From a virus, in IMG/VR virus record IMGVR_UViG_3300044655_002470, positions 1 through 37,653 of that record: a DNA stretch of 37,653 nucleotides; one strand, given 5' to 3'. The first letter of the stretch is position 1. Each line of letters starts with the position of its first letter. Position numbers and translations under genes: made by a program. Positions 1 to 7,191 of this stretch are shown one piece after another. The notes under the pieces are model-generated. The model was given only the letters and a program-made list of their open reading frames with translations, was not told the DNA's origin and ran no database searches.

Positions 1-1
1 T

Positions 2-343
2 AATATAAGAAAACAACATACTTTGGATAAACTTAATAGAGAGTTAAAGATATTAAGTAATAGAGGTAGATTTATTAAAGCTATTCTAGATGAGAAGTTA
101 AAAATAAACAATGTGTCTAAAAATGAGATTATCAACGGTATTGATTCATTAGGACTAGAACAAATAGATGATTCATATGATTACTTATTAAGAATGTCAA
201 TTTACTCTTTAACAAAAGAGTTATTTGAGAAAATGAAGCAGGACTTCACTGCTAAAAAAGAAGAGATTAAGATACTAGAAGATACTGATCCAAAAGATAT
301 GTATCTCTTAGATTTAAGTGAATTAAAAAAGAAGTTTAAATAG
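2..343 (+). CDS. Type IIA DNA topoisomerase subunit, C-terminal fragment (gp52-like), cut by window edge
   Basis: The reading frame is open from the first bases, so the N-terminal part lies outside the window; the TTG at 23 is not a convincing start. The visible 110 or so residues match the end of the breakage-reunion core of type IIA topoisomerases. They contain a helical stretch (KLNRELKILSNRGRFIKAIL) followed by a segment reading YDYLLRMSIYSLTKE, then a charged helix and DPKDMYLLDLSEL. The order YDYLL-M-SLTKE-helix-DL is diagnostic and closely resembles eukaryotic Top2 and T4 gp52. The enzyme cuts and rejoins duplex DNA to relax or decatenate it during phage replication. The catalytic tyrosine domain is not in view. 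The protein stops at LKKKFK, so it lacks a GyrA-type C-terminal beta-pinwheel. Whether ATPase and cleavage parts are fused or separate cannot be told here. Confidence 0.82.
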   Translation, partial: NIRKQHTLDKLNRELKILSNRGRFIKAILDEKLKINNVSKNEIINGIDSLGLEQIDDSYDYLLRMSIYSLTKELFEKMKQDFTAKKEEIKILEDTDPKDMYLLDLSELKKKFK

Positions 344-373
344 TTGAACATTTGATTTTTTTCACTATATTTG
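344..373 (+). promoter_or_regulatory. Bacteroidetes-type promoter before the nucleotidyltransferase gene
   Basis: TTG at 344-346, a 19-base spacer, then TATATTTG at 366-373. This fits the Bacteroidetes primary-sigma consensus (TTG about 19-20 bases before TAnnTTTG). It lies 19 bases before the ATG at 393. Host-type promoters imply transcription by unmodified host polymerase, that is, early expression (inference). Confidence 0.6.
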
Positions 374-392
374 TAAAAATTATATAATAGAA

Positions 393-1547
393 ATGAAAGA
401 ACAATTACTAAAACTTATAAATGAAAGATCTCCTGGTGCTATACCACTTTTCTTGGTGGTTAGAGGTTCACATGCTTATGGAACTAACATAGAGACATCC
501 GATACTGACTTTGCAGGTGTATTTATACAACCAATGGATGATATTATGGGGTTTAAATATAAACAACAAATAAATGATGATAATAATGATATTGTAATCT
601 ATGAGATACGTAGATTTTTAGAATTGTTGGCTAGTAATAATCCAACAGTTTTGGAATTGCTTAATACTCCAGAAGATTGTATTATTTATAAAGATCCTAT
701 TTTTGATTTGATATTGGAAGATAGAGACCAATTTATTACTAAAATCTGTGCAAACTCTTTTGGTGGTTATGCTAGAGCTCAAATTGGTAAAGCTAAAGGT
801 CAAAACAAGAAACAAAACTGGGAGAAAGATAAAGTAGTTCGTAAAGACTTACTTGACTTCTGTTATGTTATTGATGGTGAGAAAACAATACCTTTTAAGA
901 AATCGAAATATGGTTCTGATTACAAAGGTGATTTCTTACATAAACTATTTGGTAGGAAATATGATATAAGAATGTTTGGATTAACAAATGTTCCACATGC
1001 TAAAGACGTTTATGCGGTTTACTACAATGATAAACCAGGTTTTTACAAAGGACTTGTAAAAGTAGGTGATGAAGGTTTAGAAACACCTAATTTAGGTATT
1101 TCAAATCAGTTAAGATTGTCTTCTATACCAAAAGGTGAAGTCTCATTGTGTAACATTATTTATAATAAAGATGGTTACTCTGAACACTGTAAAGACTTTA
1201 GAGAATATGAAGAATGGTTAGAAAAGAGAAATCTTCAAAGATGGGTTGATGTTAAGTCACACGGTCAACAAATTGACGGGAAAAACATGTTACATTGTCG
1301 TAGATTGATGGACATGGCTCGTGAAATTGCAGAGGGTAAGGGTATACTTGTTAGAAGATCAAATGCTCAAGAGCTTCTTGCAATTAGAAGAGGTGAGGTA
1401 GATTTACAAACTTTGATTGACCACGTTGAAAGTGAGATTAAAGAAGTAGATACTTTGTTTAAAGAATCAAATTTACCGGAAAAGGTAGATGAAAAATTTA
1501 TAAATAGTTTATTAGTAAAAATTAGAAAATCAGTATATGGTATATAG
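393..1547 (+). CDS. RlaP-like predicted nucleotidyltransferase (DNA polymerase beta superfamily)
   Basis: 384 residues. The N-terminus shows the nucleotidyltransferase signature: RGSHAYGT (residues 24-31) with the Gly-Ser pair, then SDTDFAGVF (36-44) giving the metal-binding Asp37 and Asp39. This arrangement matches the RlaP/YcgL family (PF10127), which is often linked to RNA repair. The helical C-terminal part (about 270-384) is Arg/Lys-rich, with RWVDVKSHGQQ and HCRRLMDMA. The likely activity is transfer of a nucleotide to RNA, but the substrate is not known. The gene has its own host-type promoter and is followed by two overlapping genes (1537 and 2162), so it heads a three-gene operon. 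Start: ATG at 393 after an A-rich leader without Shine-Dalgarno. The fold call is secure; a role in repair of cleaved tRNA is a guess from the family. Confidence 0.75.
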   Translation: MKEQLLKLINERSPGAIPLFLVVRGSHAYGTNIETSDTDFAGVFIQPMDDIMGFKYKQQINDDNNDIVIYEIRRFLELLASNNPTVLELLNTPEDCIIYKDPIFDLILEDRDQFITKICANSFGGYARAQIGKAKGQNKKQNWEKDKVVRKDLLDFCYVIDGEKTIPFKKSKYGSDYKGDFLHKLFGRKYDIRMFGLTNVPHAKDVYAVYYNDKPGFYKGLVKVGDEGLETPNLGISNQLRLSSIPKGEVSLCNIIYNKDGYSEHCKDFREYEEWLEKRNLQRWVDVKSHGQQIDGKNMLHCRRLMDMAREIAEGKGILVRRSNAQELLAIRRGEVDLQTLIDHVESEIKEVDTLFKESNLPEKVDEKFINSLLVKIRKSVYGI

Positions 1548-2169
1548 TAACGCTACGATTATAGCAATTATTTTAGGTTTCTTTGCATTAGGTTATTTAT
1601 TTAATAATCTTTTAAGAAAGATTCTTGATGTTTATAATGAAAAAAATTATAAAAAAGAAATAAATGATATTTTTCAAGGAATATTGGATAATATTTACAC
1701 ACATAAGACGAGTTTTAATAGCCGTATCAATAATACTGTTAGTGTTATGACTGAATTAGAGAATCTTGGTTCGATAAATATTGTTTATTTGATGGATAGA
1801 AAGGATATTGCGGTATTTAAAGGAGATAAATGTATTTATACATCTGATTCTGCTGAAAAGACTTTAGTGGAGGAAATTATTATGGGTGTAGAAATTTTTT
1901 ATAAGCATGAAATCAATGATGTTGTAAATGTGATGGGAATGGTTTTTTCTCGTGATGAATTTGAGAAAAAGTTTGGTGTTAAAGTAGAGGATATAAAGAA
2001 AGGTAATTTCAGAGGGTTGAAAGAAGAAATGTCTGATATTGAAAAAATCAAAAAAAGAAATTCGGTTAAATTCAATATAGATGAAATATTAGATAGAATT
2101 AGTTCTGTTGGTATAGAAAATCTTACACCAGAAGAAAGAAACTTCTTAGATAATTATAATAATGAATAA
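1537..2169 (+). CDS. Membrane-anchored protein with a DUF6576-like C-terminal helix motif
   Basis: 210 residues, function not recognised. Residues 5-27 form one hydrophobic segment (NATIIAIILGFFALGYLF) followed by Lys/Arg, consistent with an N-terminal anchor and a cytoplasmic body. A middle region (60-120) reads as alternating strands and helices, with a VYLMDRKDIAVFKGDKCIY core. The last 35 residues contain a two-helix pattern, IDEILDRISSVGIENLTPEE, then NFLDNY. The same pattern ends the protein at 11808-12389 and resembles the DUF6576 tail on Bacteroidetes rhomboid-type proteins. It overlaps the upstream gene by 11 bases and the downstream gene by 8, so translation is probably coupled. Confidence 0.6.
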   Translation: MVYSNATIIAIILGFFALGYLFNNLLRKILDVYNEKNYKKEINDIFQGILDNIYTHKTSFNSRINNTVSVMTELENLGSINIVYLMDRKDIAVFKGDKCIYTSDSAEKTLVEEIIMGVEIFYKHEINDVVNVMGMVFSRDEFEKKFGVKVEDIKKGNFRGLKEEMSDIEKIKKRNSVKFNIDEILDRISSVGIENLTPEERNFLDNYNNE

Positions 2170-2503
2170 TCTTGAGTTAAATTCTTTTAGTTCAGACTTT
2201 GGAGATTTTAAAATAGTTTCTATTTTAAGTGACTATAGTAATCACTGGGTATTGGGTTTAACATCTGTTATACTTGAGAAAGACGAATTATACTATTACA
2301 TTCAAGAAGAAAAAGAAAAGATTAGTGATGTTTCTAATATGCCACTTTATATTAAAGAAGATTGGATAAATTATAATAAACATGATTTAACTTTAGATAT
2401 TATCAATAAACATATTAAGTATTATAAGAATGATGATGAAGATATGTTTAATTTATTAATGACGATACGTAGAGATTTTATTCTTAATAAGTATATAAAA
2501 TAA
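2162..2503 (+). CDS. Hypothetical phage protein
   Basis: 113 residues, not recognised. It is acidic and aromatic-rich (LYYYIQEE, HIKYYKNDDEDMF), with no hydrophobic segment or signal peptide, and looks soluble. The start overlaps the end of the previous gene by 8 bases and the stop lies in the left arm of a terminator hairpin, so it is the last gene of the 393-2503 operon. Confidence 0.55.
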   Translation: MNNLELNSFSSDFGDFKIVSILSDYSNHWVLGLTSVILEKDELYYYIQEEKEKISDVSNMPLYIKEDWINYNKHDLTLDIINKHIKYYKNDDEDMFNLLMTIRRDFILNKYIK

Positions 2504-2530
2504 AAAAACCACTCATTTGAGTGGTTTTCT
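2502..2530. terminator. Bidirectional terminator between convergent genes
   Basis: A-run, then stem AACCACTCA / TGAGTGGTT with a tiny TT-centred loop, then a T-rich run. Symmetric A/T flanks serve the + operon ending at 2503 and the - gene ending at 2546. Confidence 0.8.
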
Positions 2531-2545
2531 TTTTATATTTAAAGA

Positions 2546-3112
2546 TTAAAGTGGTAATTCTTCTTCCTCTTCTTCCTCTTCTTCTTTTTGACCTTGTGCA
2601 GGTTCTTGAACTTCTCCTTGTGCAGGTTCTTGAGCTTGTCCTTCAACTGGAGTTTGAGCTTGTGGCTCTTCAAATTCTCCTTCTGGAGTTTGACCTTGTG
2701 CAGGTGCTTGAGCTTCTCCTTGTACAGGTGCTTGACCTTGTGCTTGTGGTTCAGCTTGTCCTTGAGTTTGTGCTTGTGGTTCAGTTTGAACTTGTACTTG
2801 CCCTTGTCCTTGAGTTTGAGCTTGAGTTTGACCACCCATTATTGCACCACCAGGAATTTTATCAATATCTAAAAATGTAGTAGTTACATATTTAATTATC
2901 TCTTCAGCAATATCTACGTCTCCAAAGAACTGACGTAAGTTTTTACCAGTAGTATCTTTTACTTTTTTAACATAAGCGTTTATTAAAGACTGAGGTAAAT
3001 CAATCATAGTTTTTACTTTATAAAGATCGTTAACTTGGAAAACAGATTCTTTGATAATCTCTTCTCTATTTTTTTGAATACGAAATTTTTCAAATGCTTT
3101 AACGTGTTTCAT
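2546..3112 (-). CDS. Leader-bearing protein with Gln/Glu/Pro-rich repeat tail
   Basis: 188 residues. It opens with MKHVKAFEKF, a form of the shared leader seen in eleven proteins here, followed at about residues 19-22 by IIKE then S, a T4-gp21-like [IL]xE cleavage site. Residues 24-92 are a mixed helical domain (DLYKVKTMIDLPQSLINAY). From about 95 to 175 it is low complexity: imperfect 8-13 residue units built from Ala, Gln, Gly, Glu and Pro (QAEPQAQGQ, QAPAQGQTP). It ends in a Glu tract and LPL. The acidic, disordered tail and leader suggest an internal head or scaffold-type protein (inference). A TTAATATATA-type motif lies 22 bases upstream. The Leu-rich frames on the opposite strand are shadows of the repeat. 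Confidence 0.65.
   Translation of the reverse strand: MKHVKAFEKFRIQKNREEIIKESVFQVNDLYKVKTMIDLPQSLINAYVKKVKDTTGKNLRQFFGDVDIAEEIIKYVTTTFLDIDKIPGGAIMGGQTQAQTQGQGQVQVQTEPQAQTQGQAEPQAQGQAPVQGEAQAPAQGQTPEGEFEEPQAQTPVEGQAQEPAQGEVQEPAQGQKEEEEEEEEELPL
2565..2835 (-). repeat. Low-complexity Gln/Ala/Glu/Pro codon repeats
   Basis: Degenerate tandem units in DNA (cttgtgcttgtggttcag and variants, read on +) encode the repeat tail of the gene at 2546-3112. The spacing is irregular, so this looks like slippage expansion inside a coding region rather than a CRISPR or satellite. Confidence 0.6.
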
Positions 3113-3133
3113 GTTTTTGTTTATTTTTTATAT

Positions 3134-3147
3134 GATTTATATATTAA
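3134..3147 (-). promoter_or_regulatory. Late-type promoter motif
   Basis: Reads TTAATATATAAATC on the minus strand, 22 bases before the ATG at 3112. One copy of the recurrent motif found before virion genes. Confidence 0.45.
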
Positions 3148-3174
3148 GTATAAAAAGTCATTTTTTGTACTTTT

Positions 3175-3684
3175 TTAGAAAACTCCTAATACTGACAATA
3201 ATAAACCAACTATTACTACGGAACCACCAATTCCACCTACAACCATCTTAGTTTTTAACCTTGATAATTGTTTATCTTTTTCATCAATTACTTGTTGTCT
3301 ATTGGCTAATTGTTTTTCTAATACATTATTTTTTTCCATCCAAGCAATTATCTCACCTTGTAAAGCTTTGATTTTATCATCCTTTACTATTATTTGTTGG
3401 TCTAATTTAGTTATAGTAACATCTAATCTAGCAATTACTTCATCTTTTTCATTAACTACTTTAATACACATATCTTCATAGTCTTTCATTTCTTGTGATA
3501 GTTTTTCAAATTTTTCTAATATATTTGAATTATTATTAAGTTTCATGGCTTGTGGTATAGTCATAACTATAACTTTTTGTCCAAGTGAATCTTTTTCAAA
3601 TCTTGGATATTTGATTTCTTGTGTAACTTGTGAAAACATTGTTGTGAAAATCAATGTCATTAATATTGTAAATAACTTTCTCAT
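3175..3684 (-). CDS. Secreted/membrane coiled-coil protein, spanin-like candidate
   Basis: 169 residues. Residues 1-19 are a signal peptide (MRKLFTILMTLIFTTMFSQ) whose FSQ end is typical of flavobacterial exported proteins. There is no lipobox Cys. Residues 50-145 are heptad-like coiled coil (KLDQQIIVKDDKIKALQGEI, NVLEKQLANRQQVIDEKDKQ). Residues 147-169 form a Gly/Val/Leu C-terminal membrane segment. Together with the adjacent N-anchored coiled-coil gene (3 bases away, same strand) this looks like a two-protein envelope-spanning lysis unit. However, a classical outer-membrane spanin would be a small lipoprotein, so the assignment is tentative. Other possibilities are an envelope protein exposed in infected cells or a tail-chaperone-like coiled coil. 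Confidence 0.5.
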   Translation of the reverse strand: MRKLFTILMTLIFTTMFSQVTQEIKYPRFEKDSLGQKVIVMTIPQAMKLNNNSNILEKFEKLSQEMKDYEDMCIKVVNEKDEVIARLDVTITKLDQQIIVKDDKIKALQGEIIAWMEKNNVLEKQLANRQQVIDEKDKQLSRLKTKMVVGGIGGSVVIVGLLLSVLGVF

Positions 3685-3687
3685 ATC

Positions 3688-4101
3688 TTATTTTATATTT
3701 TTTATTAAATCTTCTAAAAGTTCATCATCAGTTAGTACTTTTGGATTATTTTTCATATCTTCAATTTCCTTTCTTGTTTCTTCCATTCCACCTTTTAATT
3801 CTGTTAACTCGGCTTTGGCTTTTTCTGCATTTTGTTTTGCAATTAAAACATCAGCTTTTGCTTTTCCTACTTCAATTGCGAGTTTTTTGTCTTTCGCATC
3901 TTTTTGGTCATAGATTTCTTTCCAAGCGGCAACTTTTGCCTCAGCAGCTTCTTTTTCTTGTTCTAACTTTTTATATTTTTCTTCAAGTTCTTTAACTTTT
4001 TCTTTAGAAGAATCATATCCTCCTAAGTACCAAGTAAGTCCAAACCCTGTAGAAGATATTAGTAAAAATAAAATAGCAATTTTTCTAAAATCAATTTTCA
4101 T
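3688..4101 (-). CDS. N-anchored coiled-coil membrane protein, inner-spanin-like candidate
   Basis: 137 residues. One N-terminal membrane segment (residues 8-27, IAILFLLISSTGFGLTWYLG) is followed by an uninterrupted Lys/Glu/Ala heptad helix to about residue 118 (KEKVKELEEKYKKLEQEKEA). This topology (short cytoplasmic tail, one membrane pass, long periplasmic coiled coil) is that of inner-membrane spanins. The first gene of a two-gene operon with 3175-3684, with a TTAATATATATAA motif 17 bases upstream. No enzyme motif is visible. Confidence 0.5.
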   Translation of the reverse strand: MKIDFRKIAILFLLISSTGFGLTWYLGGYDSSKEKVKELEEKYKKLEQEKEAAEAKVAAWKEIYDQKDAKDKKLAIEVGKAKADVLIAKQNAEKAKAELTELKGGMEETRKEIEDMKNNPKVLTDDELLEDLIKNIK

Positions 4102-4117
4102 ACTTTTATTTATTTTT

Positions 4118-4130
4118 TTATATATATTAA
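4118..4130 (-). promoter_or_regulatory. Late-type promoter motif for the coiled-coil pair
   Basis: TTAATATATATAA on the minus strand, about 17 bases before the ATG at 4101. Confidence 0.45.
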
Positions 4131-4141
4131 AAAATTATATA

Positions 4142-4149
4142 TATCTTTG
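4142..4149 (+). promoter_or_regulatory. TAnnTTTG box before the HAD gene
   Basis: TATCTTTG fits the Bacteroidetes -7 box and lies 19 bases before the ATG at 4169, but there is no TTG at the -33 spacing. A partial match only. Confidence 0.35.
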
Positions 4150-4168
4150 TATAAAATTATAAAAAAAT

Positions 4169-4681
4169 ATGGAAATAAAAAAATTAGTATGTTTTGACTT
4201 TGATGATACTTTATGTAACACAGTTAAACATGACGATGGAAAAGTTATATGGAGAGATAAGTTTGGTGTTGAATATCCTCACAGAGGATGGTGGTCAAAA
4301 CCAGAAAGTTTAGATATGGATATTTTTCCAGTCACGGTAAATCCTTATGTTTACCAAGAATATTTAAAAGCAGTTTCTGATCCAGATAATTATGTTATTT
4401 TGGCAACAGGTCGTATAGAGAAATTAAGACCAGAGGTAGAGGCAATTTTAGATAATCTGAACTTAGCATTTGATGCAGTTTATTTAAACACAGGTGGTGA
4501 TACTTTTACCTTTAAAAGAAGATTATTTGAAAAAATGATTTCAAAGGTTAATCCACAAGAATTTATAATGTATGACGACCGTTACGAGCATTTAGAGGAA
4601 TTTGAGAAATGGGCTAAAACAATTGACTGTCGAATTACTATAATAGACGTAAAGAACAAAACAACAAAAATATTCAAATAA
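4169..4681 (+). CDS. HAD-superfamily phosphatase-like protein
   Basis: 170 residues. Motif I is FDFDDTLCN (residues 9-17) with nucleophile Asp10 and acid/base Asp12. Motif II is ILATGR (about 77-82). A Lys (FKRRLFEKMI, about 113-122) is motif III, and MYDDRYEH (about 132-139) is the acidic motif IV. The core is complete, so phosphatase or phosphotransferase activity is likely. Its length and layout resemble the HAD domain of Swiss Army Knife RNA repair proteins (HAD_SAK) and other phage 5'/3' phosphatases. With the RlaP-like transferase 3 kb upstream this hints at RNA or nucleotide end processing, but the substrate is unknown. The ClpS gene follows after 3 bases. Confidence 0.72.
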   Translation: MEIKKLVCFDFDDTLCNTVKHDDGKVIWRDKFGVEYPHRGWWSKPESLDMDIFPVTVNPYVYQEYLKAVSDPDNYVILATGRIEKLRPEVEAILDNLNLAFDAVYLNTGGDTFTFKRRLFEKMISKVNPQEFIMYDDRYEHLEEFEKWAKTIDCRITIIDVKNKTTKIFK

Positions 4682-4684
4682 GAT

Positions 4685-4969
4685 ATGCCAACTATTACTA
4701 AGAAAAAAACACAATCTAAAGTACAGGAGATTTTATCTAAACCTTACAAACTAATACTTCATAATGATGATTATAACTCATTTGATTGGGTTATTGAATG
4801 TCTTATGAAAGTATGTAAGCATGAATATGAACAAGCAACACAATGTGCTCATATTGTTCACAATAATGGTAAGTGTGATGTTAAGTATGGTGACTTAGAA
4901 ACCATTTCAGAAATGAAGAATTTACTAAAATCGGCGGGACTCTCAGTCACTATGGAAGTGAATGAATAA
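4685..4969 (+). CDS. clpS: Phage-encoded ClpS, N-degron adaptor of the Clp protease
   Basis: 94 residues and a clear ClpS over its whole length. YKLILHNDDYNSFDWVIECL (residues 21-40) matches the E. coli segment [20 protein letters not shown]. The N-degron pocket residues are kept: Asn27-Asp28 with Asp29 (E. coli Asn34-Asp35-Asp36) and His59 in EQATQCAHIVHNNGKC (E. coli His66). ClpS binds proteins with N-terminal Leu, Phe, Tyr or Trp and passes them to ClpAP or the Bacteroidetes equivalent ClpC/ClpP. The N-terminal 15-20 residues are short and charged, the region that modulates the unfoldase. In the phage it could redirect host proteolysis to chosen proteins or protect others (inference). It is coupled to the HAD gene and ends at a terminator. 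Confidence 0.9.
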   Translation: MPTITKKKTQSKVQEILSKPYKLILHNDDYNSFDWVIECLMKVCKHEYEQATQCAHIVHNNGKCDVKYGDLETISEMKNLLKSAGLSVTMEVNE

Positions 4970-4998
4970 AAAAAGACATCTGATGATGTCTTTTTTTA
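4967..4998. terminator. Bidirectional terminator between clpS and terminase
   Basis: A-run, stem GACATC (4975-4980) / GATGTC (4985-4990) with loop TGAT, then seven T. Serves convergent genes ending at 4969 and 4996. Confidence 0.82.
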
Positions 4999-7143
4999 TT
5001 TACTACCACTATTAAACCAGTTTATACCCGTACTATTAACATCATTAACAGTTTTATTTCTACCTAAAACTTTTCTTCTAACACTTAATAATTGTGAATA
5101 ATCAACAGTTTCACTATATTCAAGATTTTTTAAGCAATCTTCAACATGGTTCTTAAATGTAGGATCTTTTTGTAAAGTATCTTCAACCATTTCTTTAAAA
5201 TCATTTTTTGAAAATATTGAAGTTGTATTAACAATAGTCATTACACAATCATCGTGTCCTACATCAGCAGCATACCTGGTATTACCAGCAGTTGTTGTGT
5301 GTTTAACAAATGTTGTAATCTCTCTAACAGTTTCTTCATTATTAATAGAGAATCCTTTAGAAATCATTAAATCTTGATAATCTTTAACCATCATATTTTT
5401 ATTCTCACCTACTTTTAATCCAACTTTTTCTTCAGTTGCATCTGCTCTATGTTTATATCTAAAGAAAATAGATGAACCATATTGATTATTACCATCAAAA
5501 ACGTGTGGTAACTCAGCTAATAAGGTATTACCATAGTTATTTAACTCTAAAACTATTTTAACATTATCTGGATTGAAGTATTCAAAGGCTAATATGTAAA
5601 GTATTTCAGCTAATTGTTTAACTGAGATTAAATTACTTCTAAATAAACCAAATTGTTCCAATCTAATAAAGTCGGTAACTGATTTATAGGAAGCTTTCTG
5701 TGATTCAATTAAATCCATATCTTTTTTAGATATTTTAAATATGTTCATAATAGAATAATCTTGTCCTAATCCTTCAGATATATCGACTGATATAATAACC
5801 TTCTCAGTTTTTCTATTAATAGGTAGAAATATTTCATCATCATCAACCCATCTCAAATCTTTATAGCTAAATCTTAGTTTATTTTCAAATTCAAAAATCT
5901 CTTCAAACTTATAATTTTTCTTATTATTTAAAAGACTATCAATAATGGCTTCGTTTAATAACGATTTACTTGAGTTAATAAAACGTAATCCATATTCTTG
6001 GTTAAACGCATCTTCACCACCAATATCTTTTACTGCTTCTTCTTTCCAAGTTGTCATCTCACCAATAGCTCTTAAAGGAACTTCAAATCCTTTTGAATCA
6101 ATGAAAGTTAGATTTTTAACATCTTCATCAGTACATTGTTCATTATTAAATACTGATATAATATCTTTTTGGAAATCTGAATTGAATCCCATATGAGTTT
6201 TAGTTATTTTCTCTGGATATCTTTGTTTAATACCTTCAAATATTTCTTCTTTAGTTACACCGTGTTCATATAATCTATGATTATTTAATCTTAGATAAGT
6301 AACAAATCTACCGGGAACTTGATGCCAGTAAACCCTCATAGGTTTATAGTTATTTTTAAGTGGATCTCCTTCCGGTCTCTCTGCATCGGTTAACAACTTG
6401 TGGAATAAATTCATACCATTTGGTGTTGATGTAATAATAATCTTTGAGTTTTGTACTGCAGACACGGTTGGATAAGCTGCTGTATAGTAAGGTTCTATAA
6501 TATTTGATGGAATGTGTGCAAACTCATCAAGATAAAGTACGTCAATGGTAAAACCGATTGCTGGTGTTTTAGATCTTGCAGATGTTTTTATTCTACATCC
6601 ATTCTCAAATGTTAGAGACTTTTGATTCCAAGTTTTAATACCTGGTTTTAAAAAGAATGGTAGTAATGAGTAGATGGATTTAATTTTATCTACAATCTCT
6701 ACTGCGGTATCTCCTTTATTTGCAACAATCATTATATTCTTATCATTGCTAAATAAGATAGTATGCAACATGAAGATTGATGCTGAGATTGTTTTACCAA
6801 CCTGACGAGAAGCCATTAAAATATTAAATCTACTATTAACGAAGTTATCTAATATTTCTTTTTGGTATTCTCTTAGTTTAATGTTATTTATCGAACCATC
6901 TTCAGTTTTCACTTTACAATATGTTTCTGTAAAGTAATGTACATCTAATGCACACTTAATATACTCTGCTTGTTCTTCTGGAGACATTCTAAATGAAACC
7001 CCTGCTCTTCTTAGACCTACCTCAGATTTTAACCAAGGATTTTGGTATCTTTTTATAACGATACCGTCATTGATTTTATCAGAAGCTTCATCTACCAGAC
7101 GAGTGGTAAATATCATTTGTTTCTCTATTATTTCTTTTGCCAT
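4996..7143 (-). CDS. Terminase large subunit (T4 gp17-like packaging ATPase/nuclease)
   Basis: 715 residues. It packages phage DNA into proheads. The N-terminal ATPase has Walker A MASRQVGKT (about 114-122, the gp17 type SRQxGKT), Walker B VLYLDEFA (about 203-210) and coupling motif TSTPNGMN (about 236). The C-terminal RNase H-fold nuclease has IISVDISEGLGQDYS (about 448, first metal Asp), IVLELNNYGN (about 535, acidic residue) and DVGHDDCVM (about 630, last Asp). T4 gp17 is 610 residues, so this one is about 100 longer. The ATG at 7143 is preceded by the late-type motif. The gp16-like gene starts 48 bases away on the other strand, an arrangement unlike T4, where 16 and 17 are co-directional. 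Confidence 0.93.
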   Translation of the reverse strand: MAKEIIEKQMIFTTRLVDEASDKINDGIVIKRYQNPWLKSEVGLRRAGVSFRMSPEEQAEYIKCALDVHYFTETYCKVKTEDGSINNIKLREYQKEILDNFVNSRFNILMASRQVGKTISASIFMLHTILFSNDKNIMIVANKGDTAVEIVDKIKSIYSLLPFFLKPGIKTWNQKSLTFENGCRIKTSARSKTPAIGFTIDVLYLDEFAHIPSNIIEPYYTAAYPTVSAVQNSKIIITSTPNGMNLFHKLLTDAERPEGDPLKNNYKPMRVYWHQVPGRFVTYLRLNNHRLYEHGVTKEEIFEGIKQRYPEKITKTHMGFNSDFQKDIISVFNNEQCTDEDVKNLTFIDSKGFEVPLRAIGEMTTWKEEAVKDIGGEDAFNQEYGLRFINSSKSLLNEAIIDSLLNNKKNYKFEEIFEFENKLRFSYKDLRWVDDDEIFLPINRKTEKVIISVDISEGLGQDYSIMNIFKISKKDMDLIESQKASYKSVTDFIRLEQFGLFRSNLISVKQLAEILYILAFEYFNPDNVKIVLELNNYGNTLLAELPHVFDGNNQYGSSIFFRYKHRADATEEKVGLKVGENKNMMVKDYQDLMISKGFSINNEETVREITTFVKHTTTAGNTRYAADVGHDDCVMTIVNTTSIFSKNDFKEMVEDTLQKDPTFKNHVEDCLKNLEYSETVDYSQLLSVRRKVLGRNKTVNDVNSTGINWFNSGSK

Positions 7144-7158
7144 AAATTGGACTTTACT

Positions 7159-7176
7159 TTTTTTATATATATTGTA
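7159..7176. promoter_or_regulatory. Palindromic AT-rich divergent promoter between terminase subunits
   Basis: TTTTATATATATTG on + and CAATATATATAAAA on -. It lies about 18 bases from the terminase large-subunit start (7143) and 18 from the small-subunit start (7192). Near-palindromic, so one site could fire both ways. Confidence 0.45.
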
Positions 7177-7191
7177 AAAAACCGTTTACTT

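Noticed and set aside
2565-2835. Possible CRISPR-like array
   Set aside because: Units are degenerate, of uneven length and in frame with a coding region; no spacers.
2521-2880. Leu/Val-rich + strand reading frames over the Gln-rich gene
   Set aside because: They are the antisense of the Gln/Glu/Pro repeat codons, with no start context; the minus gene has a leader, promoter motif and terminator.
7042-7191. N-terminal extension of the small terminase
   Set aside because: Would overlap the large-terminase start and is low quality; the ATG at 7192 gives a gp16-like start behind the promoter motif.
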